A DNA stretch of 64,000 bases from Trichosporon coremiiforme (taxonomy: Eukaryota > Basidiomycota > Tremellomycetes > Trichosporonales > Trichosporonaceae), in NCBI GenBank assembly GCA_039545355.1, contig BCJJ01000006.1, positions 186,001 through 250,000 of the forward strand, in the 5' to 3' direction. Both the position numbers and the translations under genes were made by a program. Below are positions 46,875-58,154 of the stretch, piece by piece (within the stretch, counting starts at the first letter, position 1; each line of letters begins with the position of its first letter). The notes beneath the pieces are model-generated. The model was not told the origin of the DNA, made no database searches, and was given only the letters and a program-made list of their open reading frames with translations.

Positions 46875-49014
46875 TCAGTGGACCAAGTCGTGTAAGCGCG
46901 CCTGCCATTGCTTGATGATGTTGCAATGATGCTCGAGGGCTGCGCGTCAGTTCAATATCCACCACAAATTAACTCACCAGAACACGACCATTGGGCGCTG
47001 ATGGTGTGCAGTGCCTTGTCAACCTCGGCGAGCACGTTCTGGGCGCTGTGGCGGTTGGCGGGTGAGTAGTTCGTGATTCGGATCGTCCTGTCGTCAGCTC
47101 GCGAACTGCATGCGAAAATCTCACGTGTACGCTACCATAAGATACCACCAGCAGAAGGACTGGAGCTGCTGCTTCTCCTGCGGATCGGTGGGGTAGGACA
47201 CGTTCATGAGTGCCTTCTTCTGGTCGGCCATCCAGCGCGCGACGTCGCGGTCGTCCAGGTCGCCCAGCATGCCTAAGGCGACCTTGGTCCAGTCTGTCGC
47301 TTGCCAGGCATAGTTGCGCGTGCCCGAGTCTTGCGTCTCCTGCGCCTCACGCAGGAGTGAGCGCGCATAGTTGACCATCTGCGCGTGCGTTGGGCCCTGC
47401 GGGGTGCCCACCGCTTGGTGCCTGCCATCAGCTCGGGATATGGTAAGCTAAGCTCACCATAAAGAGATGCTCTGCTGGTACAGCCGCCACGGGTTGCCCT
47501 TCGGCGAGGCGCCGGCTTCCTTCCCGATGAACAGCGTCGGCTGCTTGTCAGCTCCCAGCAATTGTGATAGCTCACCCTAGACAACGACGGCAGTGCCTGC
47601 CCATGCGCTTTATCGAGAAGGCAGTCCCAGATCGTCAAGCTAGCCGAGAGCTGCGAGAACGTCCAGTCGAGTCTCCTCATCTCGGCTGCCTCGATCGCCG
47701 CTGTCGTACCCTTCGCTCCTCCCTCCGGCGGTCCCTGAGTCTTGGGAATGCACGACGTCGCGCAGCTCTCGACGAACGACCACGCGGCGATGGCACGAGA
47801 CAGGTTCTGGTGCACGTGCGGCTGGAACTCGAACGCGGCGAGTAAGACGCTGGTCTGCACGAGGGCGACCTCGCGCGCTCCGGCGGTGAGACATACGTCG
47901 ATCTGTCGCCGCGCCTCTTGGGCGAAGTTCAGTGCGCGGAGCTGGCCACGCTTGGTCTCGCCATCAGTGAAGAGTGTCGTGTGTGCTAACACTGCGCAGA
48001 GCACATGTGGCGGCATGCGCTGCGAAGCGAGGTTGCAGAAGAACAAACCCTGGTGGAAAAAGTTGAACCACAGGTCGAGTTGGACGAAGCTGGGGTCAGG
48101 TGGAGACTTAGGTTGGAGGAAAGCTCTTGCACCTACAACAAATGGGAGATTTGCATCAGCTGAGGCAAGGTGTAGTCCTTGAGCAACAGCGCCCAGCCAT
48201 CGCGGTGCGCGGCCTGGATGGCGTTCGGCTGGGGGTTGGAGTGTGGGGGATCGGCGGGTGGTTTCTGGCTCTTCGACTCAGACACTAGAATTCCCAGGCT
48301 GAGTCCAAGTCCCGGACCGGGGTTGCACGAGTGCGCAGGATTGCGAAAATGGCTCAAGGGCGGTCCTGCAGACACGATCCGCGCATAGCGCGCCGGACCT
48401 TGTTGCTCGCTCATACTGGCCATGCCCACATCACGGGGCGCATGCGGCGCAGAAGGAACGCGGACGGCACCATTGCTCCCACTCCTGGGGGCGGCGTAGT
48501 TCACGAACGTCCCGCGAGCACGCAGGCGGCCTGCTGCGTCAGCTTACACAGAAGTCCACACAGCACATGCCCGCCCATCCTCTGCCTCCGCTGCGGCACG
48601 ACATCGCACGTCTGCCTCCGGCAGTGGAACTCACCTCCTGGCTCCTTGTCTGGCCCGCGGCGCTTGACGAATGCGTCGTAGTGACAGTCCAGCCCGCGCT
48701 TCAGGCAGTTGGTGCAGAGTGGCTTGTCGCCGGAGCACTTGACCTTGCGAGCGCGACTGTCGTTAGCTATTCGTCGCCGAGAAAGAGCTTGACTGCAGAG
48801 ACAGAGAGTGGACGCACCAATGTGTGCACGAAATGAAGGTGGACTTCTGACGCTGCACCTCCTTTGACGTGCCCTTGTTCAGCGTGAGTGAGGAGTTTGA
48901 CGGGTTGCGCTGCGGCGGCGGGGGACGCTGGGGTGGGTAGAGGGAAGGCGGAGGGTGGGGAGCAATGGCAGGCGGTCCGTCTGCTGGGTGGCTATCGGAT
49001 ATGTTGGGAGTCAT
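46875..49014 (-). CDS. Zn2Cys6 fungal transcription factor
   Basis: Multiple exons. The Pro-rich N-terminus is followed by a complete binuclear zinc cluster split by an intron: CTHCRARKVKCSGDKPLCTN then CLKRGLDC, giving C-x2-C-x6-C-x6-C-x2-C-x6-C. The linker HYDAFVKRRGPDKEPG is typical. The middle is Ser/Pro-rich, then a fungal-specific transcription factor domain is seen (MPPHVLCAVLAHTTLFTDGE, ALNFAQEARRQIDVCLTAGA, VALVQTSVLLAAFEFQP, WSFVESCATS). The C-terminal exons read VNYARSLLREAQETQD, LQSFCWWYLMVAYT, NVLAEVDKALHTISAQW and end in a helix IIKQWQARLHDLVH. The target genes are unknown. Some internal exon boundaries are approximate. Confidence 0.85.
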
Positions 49015-50328
49015 GGTTGCGCTCGATCAAGGCCGTAGTGAGTCGGAATCAGTACTGCGAAGGAGTGAGGGGATGGAGGGAATGGTGTGTTTGTGAGAAA
49101 TGTTGCTTCGTCAAAGTTGGGACCTGGCCCGGCGAGACGACCCCACTCACCACCGCTGTACGCGCTGGCGGCTGGCGGGCAGCACGGCAGCACTCTTCCG
49201 CGTGTACTGTTGTACTCATGTATCGCGTGCGGCGTTGTGTATCTGCGTCCTTTCGATCATCTGCCTAGACCCTTGCCGTCTATCCGTCTGAGTCCGGATC
49301 GCTGCACATTCACCTCTCAGCCTCCGCCCTTGGCCACTGCGCCCTCTGCCCACACGGAGGACTTGCCCAGCTGCCCACGTACCCACGTTCGCTCGCTGCG
49401 ACTCGCCGTCGCCATCGACCACGCGTTGCACACTGCGCCCGAAACAGAATGATGCGCCGATCTCGTGCCGATCCACTATCGGACGCCACGGCCCTCATGG
49501 CGTGTACTGCGCTCGGTCGCAAAGGCGGAGCTGACGCCGCGCAGTGTGCTGTGTGACCAGCGTGCGCATCTTCATTTGGGTTCCAGGCGAAGGGAGCCGC
49601 AAAGGAAGCACCCGGCTGAGACAGCAAAGGACCCGCCGTTGGCTTCCACTGCGACTCCACCTTCTTCTATCTTCCTTCACGCTTTCAAACACGCCGAGCG
49701 ATAGAAGAAGGGGAATAATTGAACACTATAGCAGGGGAGGATCTAGTGAGTATGCTCCTGCCGGGTGTGCCGGGAAATTGACTAAGACCGCAGAAGAAAG
49801 TGAGTAAGCGAGCAAGGCTGTTGGGTACGTTCGGCTGTGTATGCGTCAAGCACGGCCCACACGCCACACTCCTGCCCACCCTTCCTCCCACTAACCCAGC
49901 CGAGCCAGCCTTCCGATACTTTCGGCTCCCAGACTTCACCTGCCGCCTCAGCATGCATCAGACTGCAGTCAACCCCCCTTTATCTGATCCCTTTGCATGC
50001 ACGGACCGTGTTCTCGATCACGAGGCGATCGCCGGGCATCGCAGTCGCGGCCGTGGCGGGGATCTTCAGCGCGCACTGATGCCGGACGGGATGTGGCAGT
50101 CCGCCATTCCGTTACAGCACTGATTGCACTTGACCCCGGACTCAGCGAACAGATCATCGCCAGCTCTCCCTTGGTTCAACCGCCCTTGTCATGCTTTCAG
50201 CTTGCCTGCATTGTCCATGGTCAGTATGTCTCGCACAGTGCACCCATGTTGTAACCTAAGTACACTAGTGATACATAGCGGCGTGCCGCTCTGTCTAATC
50301 CTGAGTCTATGAACAGAGTCTAAGTGCT
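49015..50328. other. Intergenic, no gene seen
   Basis: Upstream region of the Zn2Cys6 factor and 3' flank of PHO89. Open frames on both strands are short and lack motifs or splice-consistent chains. Confidence 0.5.
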
Positions 50329-52044
50329 CTACCAGTGGGGAGCGTTGATGAAGAGGCCCATGAGGCATCCGGCAGCAGTTCCCGCAACGGGAACAGTGAG
50401 AACCCATCCGAGGACGATCCATCCGAAGGCCTTCCAGTTGACGGCCTTGGGGCCGCCCGACGCAAGTCCGACACCGGCAGTGGCGCCGGCAAGGCACATC
50501 GTCGAGGAAACCGGGATACCGTACTGCGAAGCGAGGAGGACAGTGATGGACGCGCCGAACTGCATGGAGAAGCCGCGCGAGGGCGAGTGCAGAGTCAGGC
50601 GGTTGCCGAGGGCGGCCATGATCTTGTAACCGTACGTGGCGAGACCGATGACGATGAACGCGGCGCCGAAGACGAGCACCCACGTCGGAGTAGGAACATT
50701 TTTGCCCAGGTTGTTACCCGTCGACCAAATGTAGTAGATTGCGCTAAAGGGGCCAACTGCATTAGAGACGTCGTTCGCGCCGTGGGCGAAAGAGTTGACG
50801 CATGCAGTCAAAACCTGGAGGTAGGTGTAGAGGTGCTCGGTGTCGTTGTCGTACTGGTGGGCGATCGCGTGGATCTTCTTGAGGCGCTCGGATTCGCCGC
50901 TCTGTGCCTGGCGCTCGTGGATGTCCACGCTAGCGCCCTGGAAAATGCGTCCGGGCAGGCGCTTAAGCTCGATCCAGAGATTGCGCGGGTGGAGCCAGTG
51001 TCCGATTGTCTCCTCCTTCTGGTCGACCTCGGCGAGTGGGACGGTGGGGCGGCACGTGCAAACGTGGGTATCCTCGATCTCGGGGGTGGCGGTGTTCTTG
51101 TCGTCCGCACCGCCCTTCTCGGGGTCCTCGACCTGGCCCTCGGGCGTGGCCTGGGGCGAGTCGCGGCCGACAACACGGTAGTCCTTCACGAGCGAGTTGC
51201 CCGTCTCGCCCTCAGGGAGCGGCTCGGGGTCGGAGCGCTTCCAGAGGAGAGGGCCGTAGACGAAGTGCCACCAGCGCAGGGTGTAGTCCTTCTTGACGAC
51301 CATGCGGTAGACGTAGGGGAGCCAGAAGAGGACGGCGAGGATAGCACACACGAGCGCAGTCAGGACAATGGCCAGCGCGACAGTCACTTCGGGCAGGTCG
51401 TCGAGGTTCAGCGAAGGCGAGCCCTTGTACACGATCGACATTGTGAGGACAGCGATGACGGTGAAGAAGTAGAACGGCGACAGGTACAGGCCCTTGATAA
51501 CCGAGTTGGCGCGGTCGAGGACGGCGAACTTGGTGATGAGGTAGATGGCGACGGCGAAGGCACCCGACATGGCGGGCGCCACACCGAAACCGGCGAAGAT
51601 GGTCGCGAGACCCTTGCCGCCGTTCCAGCCCCAGTTGACCGCCTCGCCGCCGCCGGTAGCGACACCGACACCGGCAAGAGCCGAGACGAGGGAGTACGTG
51701 GTCGAGACGGGCCAGGAGTTCTTGGTCGCGATCATGAGCCAGGTAGCGGACGCGACAAGGGCGCACGTGAAGCCGAGCATCTCGATGCCGGCGTTGCCCT
51801 TGAAGAGGGTCAGGTCGATGATGCCGTTCTTGATCGTGTCCGAGACCTTGGCACCGACGAGGACCGCACCGAGGAATTCGCAGATCGCCGCGAGGACCGT
51901 CGCTTGACGCATCGTCAGGGCGCGGGAGGCGACAGACGTCGCGAACGAGTTGGCAACATCGTTCGCTCCAATGTTGTACGCGTCGAGCGCCGCGAAGAGC
52001 AGGCCGATCGCAAAGACGTAGTCGTACTGGTGGAGCGTGGGCAT
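50329..52044 (-). CDS. PHO89: Phosphate:Na+ symporter of the PiT family (Pho89)
   Basis: A single-exon gene of 571 residues, unusual among its intron-rich neighbours. Pho89-type permeases import phosphate at the plasma membrane at neutral to alkaline pH. Both inverted PHO4 repeats are intact: GANDVANSFATSVASRALTM near residue 27 and AHGANDVSNAVGPFSAIYYI near 420, with the partner segments NSWPVSTTYSLVSALAGVG and YGIPVSSTMCLAGATAGVGL. About a dozen hydrophobic segments are separated by one large hydrophilic loop (~260-400) rich in charged residues. In yeast this gene is induced by Pho4 and by calcineurin/Crz1; the upstream region has two AACGTG words (see findings). Confidence 0.96.
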   Translation of the reverse strand: MPTLHQYDYVFAIGLLFAALDAYNIGANDVANSFATSVASRALTMRQATVLAAICEFLGAVLVGAKVSDTIKNGIIDLTLFKGNAGIEMLGFTCALVASATWLMIATKNSWPVSTTYSLVSALAGVGVATGGGEAVNWGWNGGKGLATIFAGFGVAPAMSGAFAVAIYLITKFAVLDRANSVIKGLYLSPFYFFTVIAVLTMSIVYKGSPSLNLDDLPEVTVALAIVLTALVCAILAVLFWLPYVYRMVVKKDYTLRWWHFVYGPLLWKRSDPEPLPEGETGNSLVKDYRVVGRDSPQATPEGQVEDPEKGGADDKNTATPEIEDTHVCTCRPTVPLAEVDQKEETIGHWLHPRNLWIELKRLPGRIFQGASVDIHERQAQSGESERLKKIHAIAHQYDNDTEHLYTYLQVLTACVNSFAHGANDVSNAVGPFSAIYYIWSTGNNLGKNVPTPTWVLVFGAAFIVIGLATYGYKIMAALGNRLTLHSPSRGFSMQFGASITVLLASQYGIPVSSTMCLAGATAGVGLASGGPKAVNWKAFGWIVLGWVLTVPVAGTAAGCLMGLFINAPHW

Positions 52045-54479
52045 TTTGGCGGGTTTGCTCTGCGCTCGGGTAGAGGGGCGGCGTGCAGAAGCCTACAGCT
52101 GCAGGCGGAGAGCGAGGGGTGGGGATGATGAGCAGGAAGAGCTGTGGACATGCATAGTTCTTATACAGGTCACACGAGAGCTCGCACGACACTGGCAGCG
52201 GCACACGACCAGTCACACGAGCGCCTGGCGAGCTGCTGCCGGATCCTTCTTCTGCATGCGGTCGTGTGCATGCAAAAGGCAAATGCTGCAACCCCCCGCA
52301 ACGAGAAACGAACGTTCCTTGCATGCACACGAACGTGTGTGCAGGACTTTTCGTCGATTCGTCTCACAATCACCTGCCAAGAAGCTCGGCGCCTTGGCAA
52401 GATGAGGACTCGTGCCTGGATCCGAGTGTGGATCCGGTGTCCTCAGCTTCTGACATGGCGACCGGCCATGTCGCCCGGTTTCCTGATTTACGAAGGGGGA
52501 CTGCATGTAGAGAAGGGGGCGAGTCCGCGTGTAACCGTATGCGAGATAGTCCGCCCGAGTACGCAACCGCAGATTCCGCATTTGATTTTGCTGCCATAAC
52601 GTGGGCAGGCGGGGGCACAGATGCCTTCGAACACGCAGGGGCTGGTGACTGTGCCACCTGTTGATGACCGAATACAGTAGCCAAGGCAGCTCTATACGCC
52701 TTGTACCGTACGCCTTACACCTGCATTCTACGCCATTGCGCCGTTGCTCCACAGCGGAAGCGCAAGCGAGCGCCCGATCGCGTTCCAAGTTCAATGATGC
52801 ATCTGTGTGGGTCTCATCGTCGCCATGTCGTGTGCTCATTGGAGCATAGCACTTGACAGGAATAGCTGCGGGAGACACATCTCTGTATTCTCTACTAGCA
52901 ATCGCAATCACGTGTTTTCTCTGCTTGCGACGCGGATGAGTGAAGAACTTTTCGGCCAAGCCCCGTCAAGATCCCAAAAGGGTCTGTCGAAGATTTGCCA
53001 AGAAGTCGGCTTCTTTACGCGCCTGCAATTCGCCTGATCCCTCATATCGTCCAACGTGGGCTGCTCTGAACCGCCCAACCGCCGGAACGCCAAACGCCCC
53101 TGATCCAGCCAAGTTGTGCAGGTGATTGCAGATCCTTCGAAATGGAAAAGTCCCGACCAACGGTGGTAAAAGGAGTTTGACCTTTGCCTTTGACTTGAGA
53201 CTTGGCCCGAAGCCAGAAAGCAATGGCCGATGAGGACCTGACCGGTCGCCAAGGCCACTCGCTGCTCGACGCATTGGCAAGTAATGTTGGCAAGCAGTGG
53301 CGAACTTTACATCTGAACAAGAAACCCGGGCTCACGCGACTTGAATCACCCAACTTCTCTCTTCGGGATCTGCGAGCCAATCTAACCTCAGCATGCCCGG
53401 TGTTATCGCCTCGTTCGTGGCCAGTGCGAACGGAAGATGGCTGGGGAATGTCAAGCCGCCATTGTCTCCATTGATAGCGACTCGCATGACACTGCTCGGC
53501 ACGCACCGTGCACGGCCAAGCCGAGTAGATCAGCACAGACACATGCTCCCGAGCCTGTGAGCGGAGCAACGAGAGCGCGAGACGGTCACACGTTTGTCGC
53601 CACCCTATCAGCCATCGTCCTCTTCGCTCTCCTACTGGAGCTCGCTGACTACCATTTGGCCACTCGACGGATCAGCGGAATGTACCGGTGGTCGTCTGAC
53701 TCCAGAGTACCAGCATACCGCCCGTCAAGCGAACCCTGACGTTACCACTCAACTGGGTCGGGCAATAACGCTGCAGAGCAATGACAATCACAGCGCTGAC
53801 ATCACAGGCCGCGGCGCACGGCGTGTTCAAAGTTCTCTTGCACGATGGTCCTGGACTGTGAATCGTCAGCATAGTGGCGACGCCGGGCTCGGTGAGTTGC
53901 CGCCAGCTTCTGACGCCGGGCATGAACTCGTCTACCGTGGGAGGCATCGAATCTAGCGAAACCGTCCTCCGACTCTGTGCTGCACCGCCGGCAACGGCAA
54001 GGCACGCTGCGAAACCCTCTCACTAGCGCATGTCGCTTGTCTGCTTGTTCCAGACGGGTCAGACGGGTTGCACCACCGATGTCAAACCGTTTCACGTCAC
54101 CATCACTTGTTCTATTCATGCAAGATGCAAAGCCCGGAGGATTGCTTCAGACTGCATGCAGATCTAGGGAATCAGACACTGACAGCGTGGACACGCAGAC
54201 GGGACAGTGGCGCCCACTCCGCGTCGGACTCCGTAGTGGGTTGCAAACACAGAGGTATGGTCAAAGGATGTACCATGCACACAGAGAGATTTAGTGCCAG
54301 AGTGTGGACCGATGTCTTCTACGCCTGATTGATCACCTTCGCAGACCCTCAGATACGGTGTTACACGAGCTCCTGCTGTTCTGGTACCTCACTGCAATCG
54401 GTAGAATATGAATTGCCTAGTTCATCTGTGCACTGCTGAAGATAGTTGTAGCTGCGCGCTGGTCTATTGGTCTACTACC
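52045..54479. other. Gene-poor stretch upstream of PHO89
   Basis: The first few hundred bp form the PHO89 promoter, with AACGTG at about 52331 and 52598. Beyond that, frames on both strands are short and look random, and I support no gene. Confidence 0.5.
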
Positions 54480-55007
54480 GGACCCTTAGGAAACACAACG
54501 ACAGCGATAAGAGCTGCATGGGTGGGAAGGCCTGGCTGGAGTGAGCCCCACACGTAGATCTTCGTGAGCGACACTCTGCCAGGTTCGATGCTGTAAACCC
54601 AAGGATAGTTTCAGGTAAGGCGGGGGTGTATGTGGGTGTCGCTGACATCATCCCCTGCACCGTTCTCGTACACCTCTTGCGGTGTCCGATGGTGACCATT
54701 TAAGCCAGTGTAAAAGTCAGGCGTCAGGCCCTGGAAAGTGTCAGTGTCGATGCGCATGGTCCATGATGCAGCCCTGCGTTTAGACCCAACAGGCGAGGAG
54801 AGGTGTATGATCTCCACTGGTCTCCAGTGCTCCTCTCAGCTCAGTGTTGAACTTGGCTCGCTCCACAGTGTGGAAACCAAGTTCTCCAGGACACACTGAC
54901 AAGGAACCACTAATCGTTGCTAATAGCGTGCGAGACATGGCTGTAACAGTGTCTCGGGAACCAAATGCGGTTCCTCGAGAGACAAGGTTGTGGACCATAC
55001 GGACCAT
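54480..55007 (-). pseudogene. Broken ORF, weak ADP-ribosyltransferase resemblance
   Basis: Protein-like peptide runs on the minus strand are split between frames. An upstream frame starts near 55007 and closes after ETSGDHTPLLACWV. An overlapping frame carries ASWTMRIDTDTFQG and GHHRTPQEVYENG, meets a TGA, and continues in the same frame with PWVYSIEPGRVSLTKIYVWG. The RTPQEVYENG segment followed later by a W-V-Y-x-I strand faintly recalls the RxPxExxxxG and Y-x-Y-x-I strands of enterotoxin-A-like ADP-ribosyltransferases found in many fungi. The conserved catalytic Ser-Thr-Ser and Glu motifs are not identifiable. The frame change and stop mean no intact product. It may also be a chance run. 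Confidence 0.22.
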
Positions 55008-55470
55008 TTGACCTCAGACTCTGGAACGTCGAACTAAAACAACAGTTGCCACGACCTAGCGCCAGGTGACCTGGTAGACGCCTCCACAATCTTGTCATGC
55101 GCAAGTGCCGACCAGTGGGAATATTCGGTCCTGTCAGCCATCAATGAATCAACGCCGCGGACACACTTCTGCACGACGAGGACAGCGATACAGCGACTTC
55201 GTGGTGCGTCCACGGCTTCAAGACCCTTGCATCACCACGAGAACACATTCAGTCAACGTCACCGACCCACACACATGGTCTCGGCGACGATGCGGACACA
55301 CTCGAACGGCCATCGATCCCGCTCAGCGCTGTCACAGATCGCCGTCATCCGGTTCGCTATTATCTCGACGTTTGAAGGTATACAAGACCGAGATGAGGAC
55401 GGTGGAGCAGCCAGACGTCGACATCTTCGTCTCCCCTTCAACACGAATTCCGCTTGGCCACTCCAACAAC

Positions 55471-55890
55471 ATGGTCGCTATCGCCAGCCTCCAGTCCGGC
55501 GCTGTCGGCGTTCTCGCCACAACGGCTTCCGCCGCGCCCGCTGTGCCTGCCTCCGACCACAGGATTGAAGCCCGGGACGCGAGCATCCCGCTTCTTATCG
55601 CCATGAGTAACGCCCGCGGGGGGAATGCTGGGGGCCTACATCTTAGGAACCGATAAGGTGAACAATGTTCCGCAATCGTGGCTGGACGGTATGAAGGGCT
55701 TCGGTGCCAGCAATTGCAATCCCAGGCTTGAAGGGTGGACGAAACTCAGGTTCGGTCAGGACGTCCCGACTGTTACCGTCCGGAACTGCTAGGACGGAGG
55801 CTGGTTCCCCAACTACCAGCAGGCTTTCAAGGAGTCTGCCCTTCGCCGGACACCTGCGGCATTAACGACGGCGGCCGCTGGGGCAACTAA
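55471..55890 (+). pseudogene. Decayed small secreted cysteine-containing protein, copy 1
   Basis: The ATG is followed by a signal-peptide-like MVAIASLQSGAVGVLATTAS then an APAVPAS...IEARD segment. The frame is then broken by an indel in a G-run around 55620. In the next frame the family core resumes (DGMKGFGASNCNPRLEGW) and hits an in-frame TAG right after VTVRNC, then continues DGGWFPNYQQAFKES. A second shift precedes CPSPDTCGINDGGRWGN and the stop. The same order of elements is seen in the copy at 57390. At least three lesions make it a pseudogene. A TATA-like GTATACAAG lies ~90 bp upstream. Family and function are unknown to me. Confidence 0.6.
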
Positions 55891-56113
55891 GGTTGCTCCT
55901 ATAGACAACTTTTCCCCACATGTATGGCTATAATCAGTCTGACGAAGTTCCTCTCCCATGCGACTCCACAGTCTCCCATTATCATTGTTACAGGGTAACT
56001 TGAATGAGTGCAAGGGCTTTCGACGTTGCTTCGGCCATCATGTACTGTCTGTACGCGACATCCGTGGATCCAAGTTGGGTTGTCCAACATTGTGACTGAT
56101 CGCAAAAGCCGGC

Positions 56114-56251
56114 ATGAAATCAGTCGCGCGGACGTGGAATTCCGAGACTTCCCCGTACCCTGCCGTCGCTGTCTGGGCGTGTAGTGGCGGAAGCTGATTC
56201 GAGCACTACCAGCTCGTTGAGGATCAGGGACTGCTCTGCTTTACTTCCTAT
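56114..56251 (+). pseudogene. Heavily decayed fragment of the same family, copy 3
   Basis: One frame reads from MKSVARTWNSE to VAVWACSGGS, a TGA where the other copies have Trp, then FEHYQLVEDQGLLC. The pattern Met-Lys...(I/V)-x-x-C-x-x-GG-W/stop-F-x-x-(Y/F)-Q matches the middle of copies 1 and 2. Neither the signal peptide nor the C-terminal CG(I)-x-x-GG end is recognisable. The match is short. Confidence 0.35.
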
Positions 56252-57316
56252 GCTATCTATCGGCTGAAGGCTCCTTCTGCACTCCTACGGACACTTGATG
56301 CTGCTGCCTTGCGGGCTTGTGCGTCGCGTAGATCATGACGGCGCAGGGGTCCTAAGAGTACTGGAACGTCCCATGCGCCTCCCTCAGCGTCTTCAGACAC
56401 ATGTGGTCACCCTCCAAGTTGTGGCAATCGTTGCAATGCACTGTGAACTTTCTTCACGATGCACTGAGTAGGACAATGGAATGTCACCCAACATAGAAAG
56501 CTCGCCGTCCTCACTGCGAACTGGCGACCACAGTAGCGATAGAAGCCTAATCCAGGGCTGGAGCGACCACGCATTAGATGTACCATCGAGCGGCGACGGG
56601 CATACGACCGTACACCGCGTTCCAGTCTGCCTTCTAGTGGTGTCAAGCACACCAAGGGGCCTAGGGAAGATTCTGCGGCCGATGGAACCCAGACCTTCGG
56701 ACCACTCTGGACCGGACTAGGTTTGAAGCTTGTTCGTAAGGCAATATCTTATCCGTATCCGCAAATAGCAACTTATCCGCAGCACTATCGCGCACTTACA
56801 CCCGGGGAGCCGATTTTGACCCGTGTGGGGAGCCACGGATCACAGCGCGTATGGTCAGCAACCAGTAGGAGCCCCAGATTCCATGCTTCGCGCCAGGCGT
56901 TTACATAACGTGAGTTGCGCGCGTGACTTTGCCGGCAAGTCATTCGCGACAGCCATGCCGGAGTTCTGGGGATTTCGGAGGATATTGGCGGATATTCGTG
57001 GAATTGCGAGCACGGCAGGAGGATGTTTATAGGTATGCAATTGTGCTGCGGACATTACCGCTGAGCGGGCATCTGGAGATCGGCTGTTGCCGCTGGCGCT
57101 ATGAGGCATGGCAGACGGGTGTGGCATATTCGAATTGACTTGCGCACAAGCTCACGGACACGATGGAACCATGCGAGACGACGTCAACGGCTGTTTGGAC
57201 CGCTACCACGACCGCAAAGTCGGCAGCACGACCGCTTCTGTTGGCTATTATATGAGTGGGATTCATGTTCGTGGGGATTTCTGTCGGGATTTGGACCCGA
57301 CAGGCAGCTGCAAAAG
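56252..57316. other. No gene seen
   Basis: Region between the relics and the upstream of copy 2. It contains unsupported short frames and one AT-richer patch near 56730-56790. Confidence 0.5.
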
Positions 57317-57323
57317 TATAAAG
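57317..57323 (+). promoter_or_regulatory. TATA box of copy 2
   Basis: TATAAAG lies 67 bp upstream of the ATG, well placed for a core promoter and followed by a pyrimidine-rich leader. Confidence 0.55.
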
Positions 57324-57389
57324 GGCTGACTCGATACACAGAGAAATGGTCAAACAGCAAGTCCTATCTTCTCTCCTCGCTCTACCTCA

Positions 57390-57837
57390 ATGGTCACTAT
57401 CACCAAGTACTTGGCTGCCGCCGGCGCCCTGCTGGCCACCGCTGCCTCTTCCGCCCCTACTCCGGCGGAGACCAATGCGGCTCTTGAGGCTCGTGACTCG
57501 GTCGACTCTGAGATCCGGGCCCTGGTTACAACGCTGGCCTGGTGGGTGGAGGTCGAGCATCCACAAGCGTACATCTTCATTTCGCCGAACTGGGACATTA
57601 ACCAGCTCTACGTCCATTCCATGAAGACGTTCGGTGGCGGCAAGTGTGGGAAGAAGGCGTGGCGCTGCAGGACCCAGGAGGACGGCAAGAAGGTCCCCGA
57701 CGGCGCGATTTGGATCTGCCACAGCGGAGGCTGGTTCCCGCTTCCAGTTGGCACAACACAGCGAGAAGATGTCCTACGCTTGCCCCAAGGACAAAGCCTG
57801 CGGTATCGCTAACGGCGGTCTCTGGGGGAAGATCTAA
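57390..57837 (+). pseudogene. Small secreted cysteine-containing protein, copy 2, one frameshift
   Basis: MVTITKYLAAAGALLATAAS is a good signal peptide, followed by a short APTPAETNAALEARD pro-like segment. The core (WVEVEHPQAYIFISPNWDIN, MKTFGGGKCGKKAWRC, GAIWICHSGGWFP) is intact to about 57740. There the family's C-terminal part (FQLAQHSEKMSYACPKDKAC then GIANGGLWGKI) lies in the next frame, one base out. Read without correction, the frame ends 70 nt later with an unrelated tail (stop at 57812). So the gene is either a recent pseudogene, a sequencing error in an otherwise working gene, or a true truncated variant. A good TATA box supports transcription. No known family recognised; four Cys positions are shared with copy 1. 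Confidence 0.6.
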
Positions 57838-58154
57838 GCGCAAGCGACAATCCGTCATCAGCTCTTCCCGAGCCTCCAAGGCTTAAGGTTCTCCGAGCTT
57901 AAGGCTCGGCTCCTCCTTCAGAAATTTAGGATCCAGCAGCAAAGTAGCGGTTTGAATGAATGCAGTGAAGGCGACTCCGGTCAGTGAAAGGACACATGCG
58001 GTCAACGGAGCATTGAAGGAAGCGATGACCGGCTGTCAGACGCGCAAGTCGCAACCTTCCGTGCCCAAAATATCAGCAGTGTCGTGATAGCTATGCATAG
58101 TCCGTCGTGTTCATTGTCCGTACAATGTCCGTTATATGTATGAGGTTGTGGCGT
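57838..58154. other. Short intergenic, imperfect hairpin
   Basis: A GGCTTAAGGTTCTCCGAGC / GCTTAAGGCTCGG direct/inverted word cluster at about 57879-57910 may fold. Otherwise nothing. Confidence 0.35.

Noticed and set aside
50335..52128. 597-codon open frame antisense to PHO89
   Set aside because: It mirrors a single-exon GC-rich gene; composition is typical of antisense shadows.
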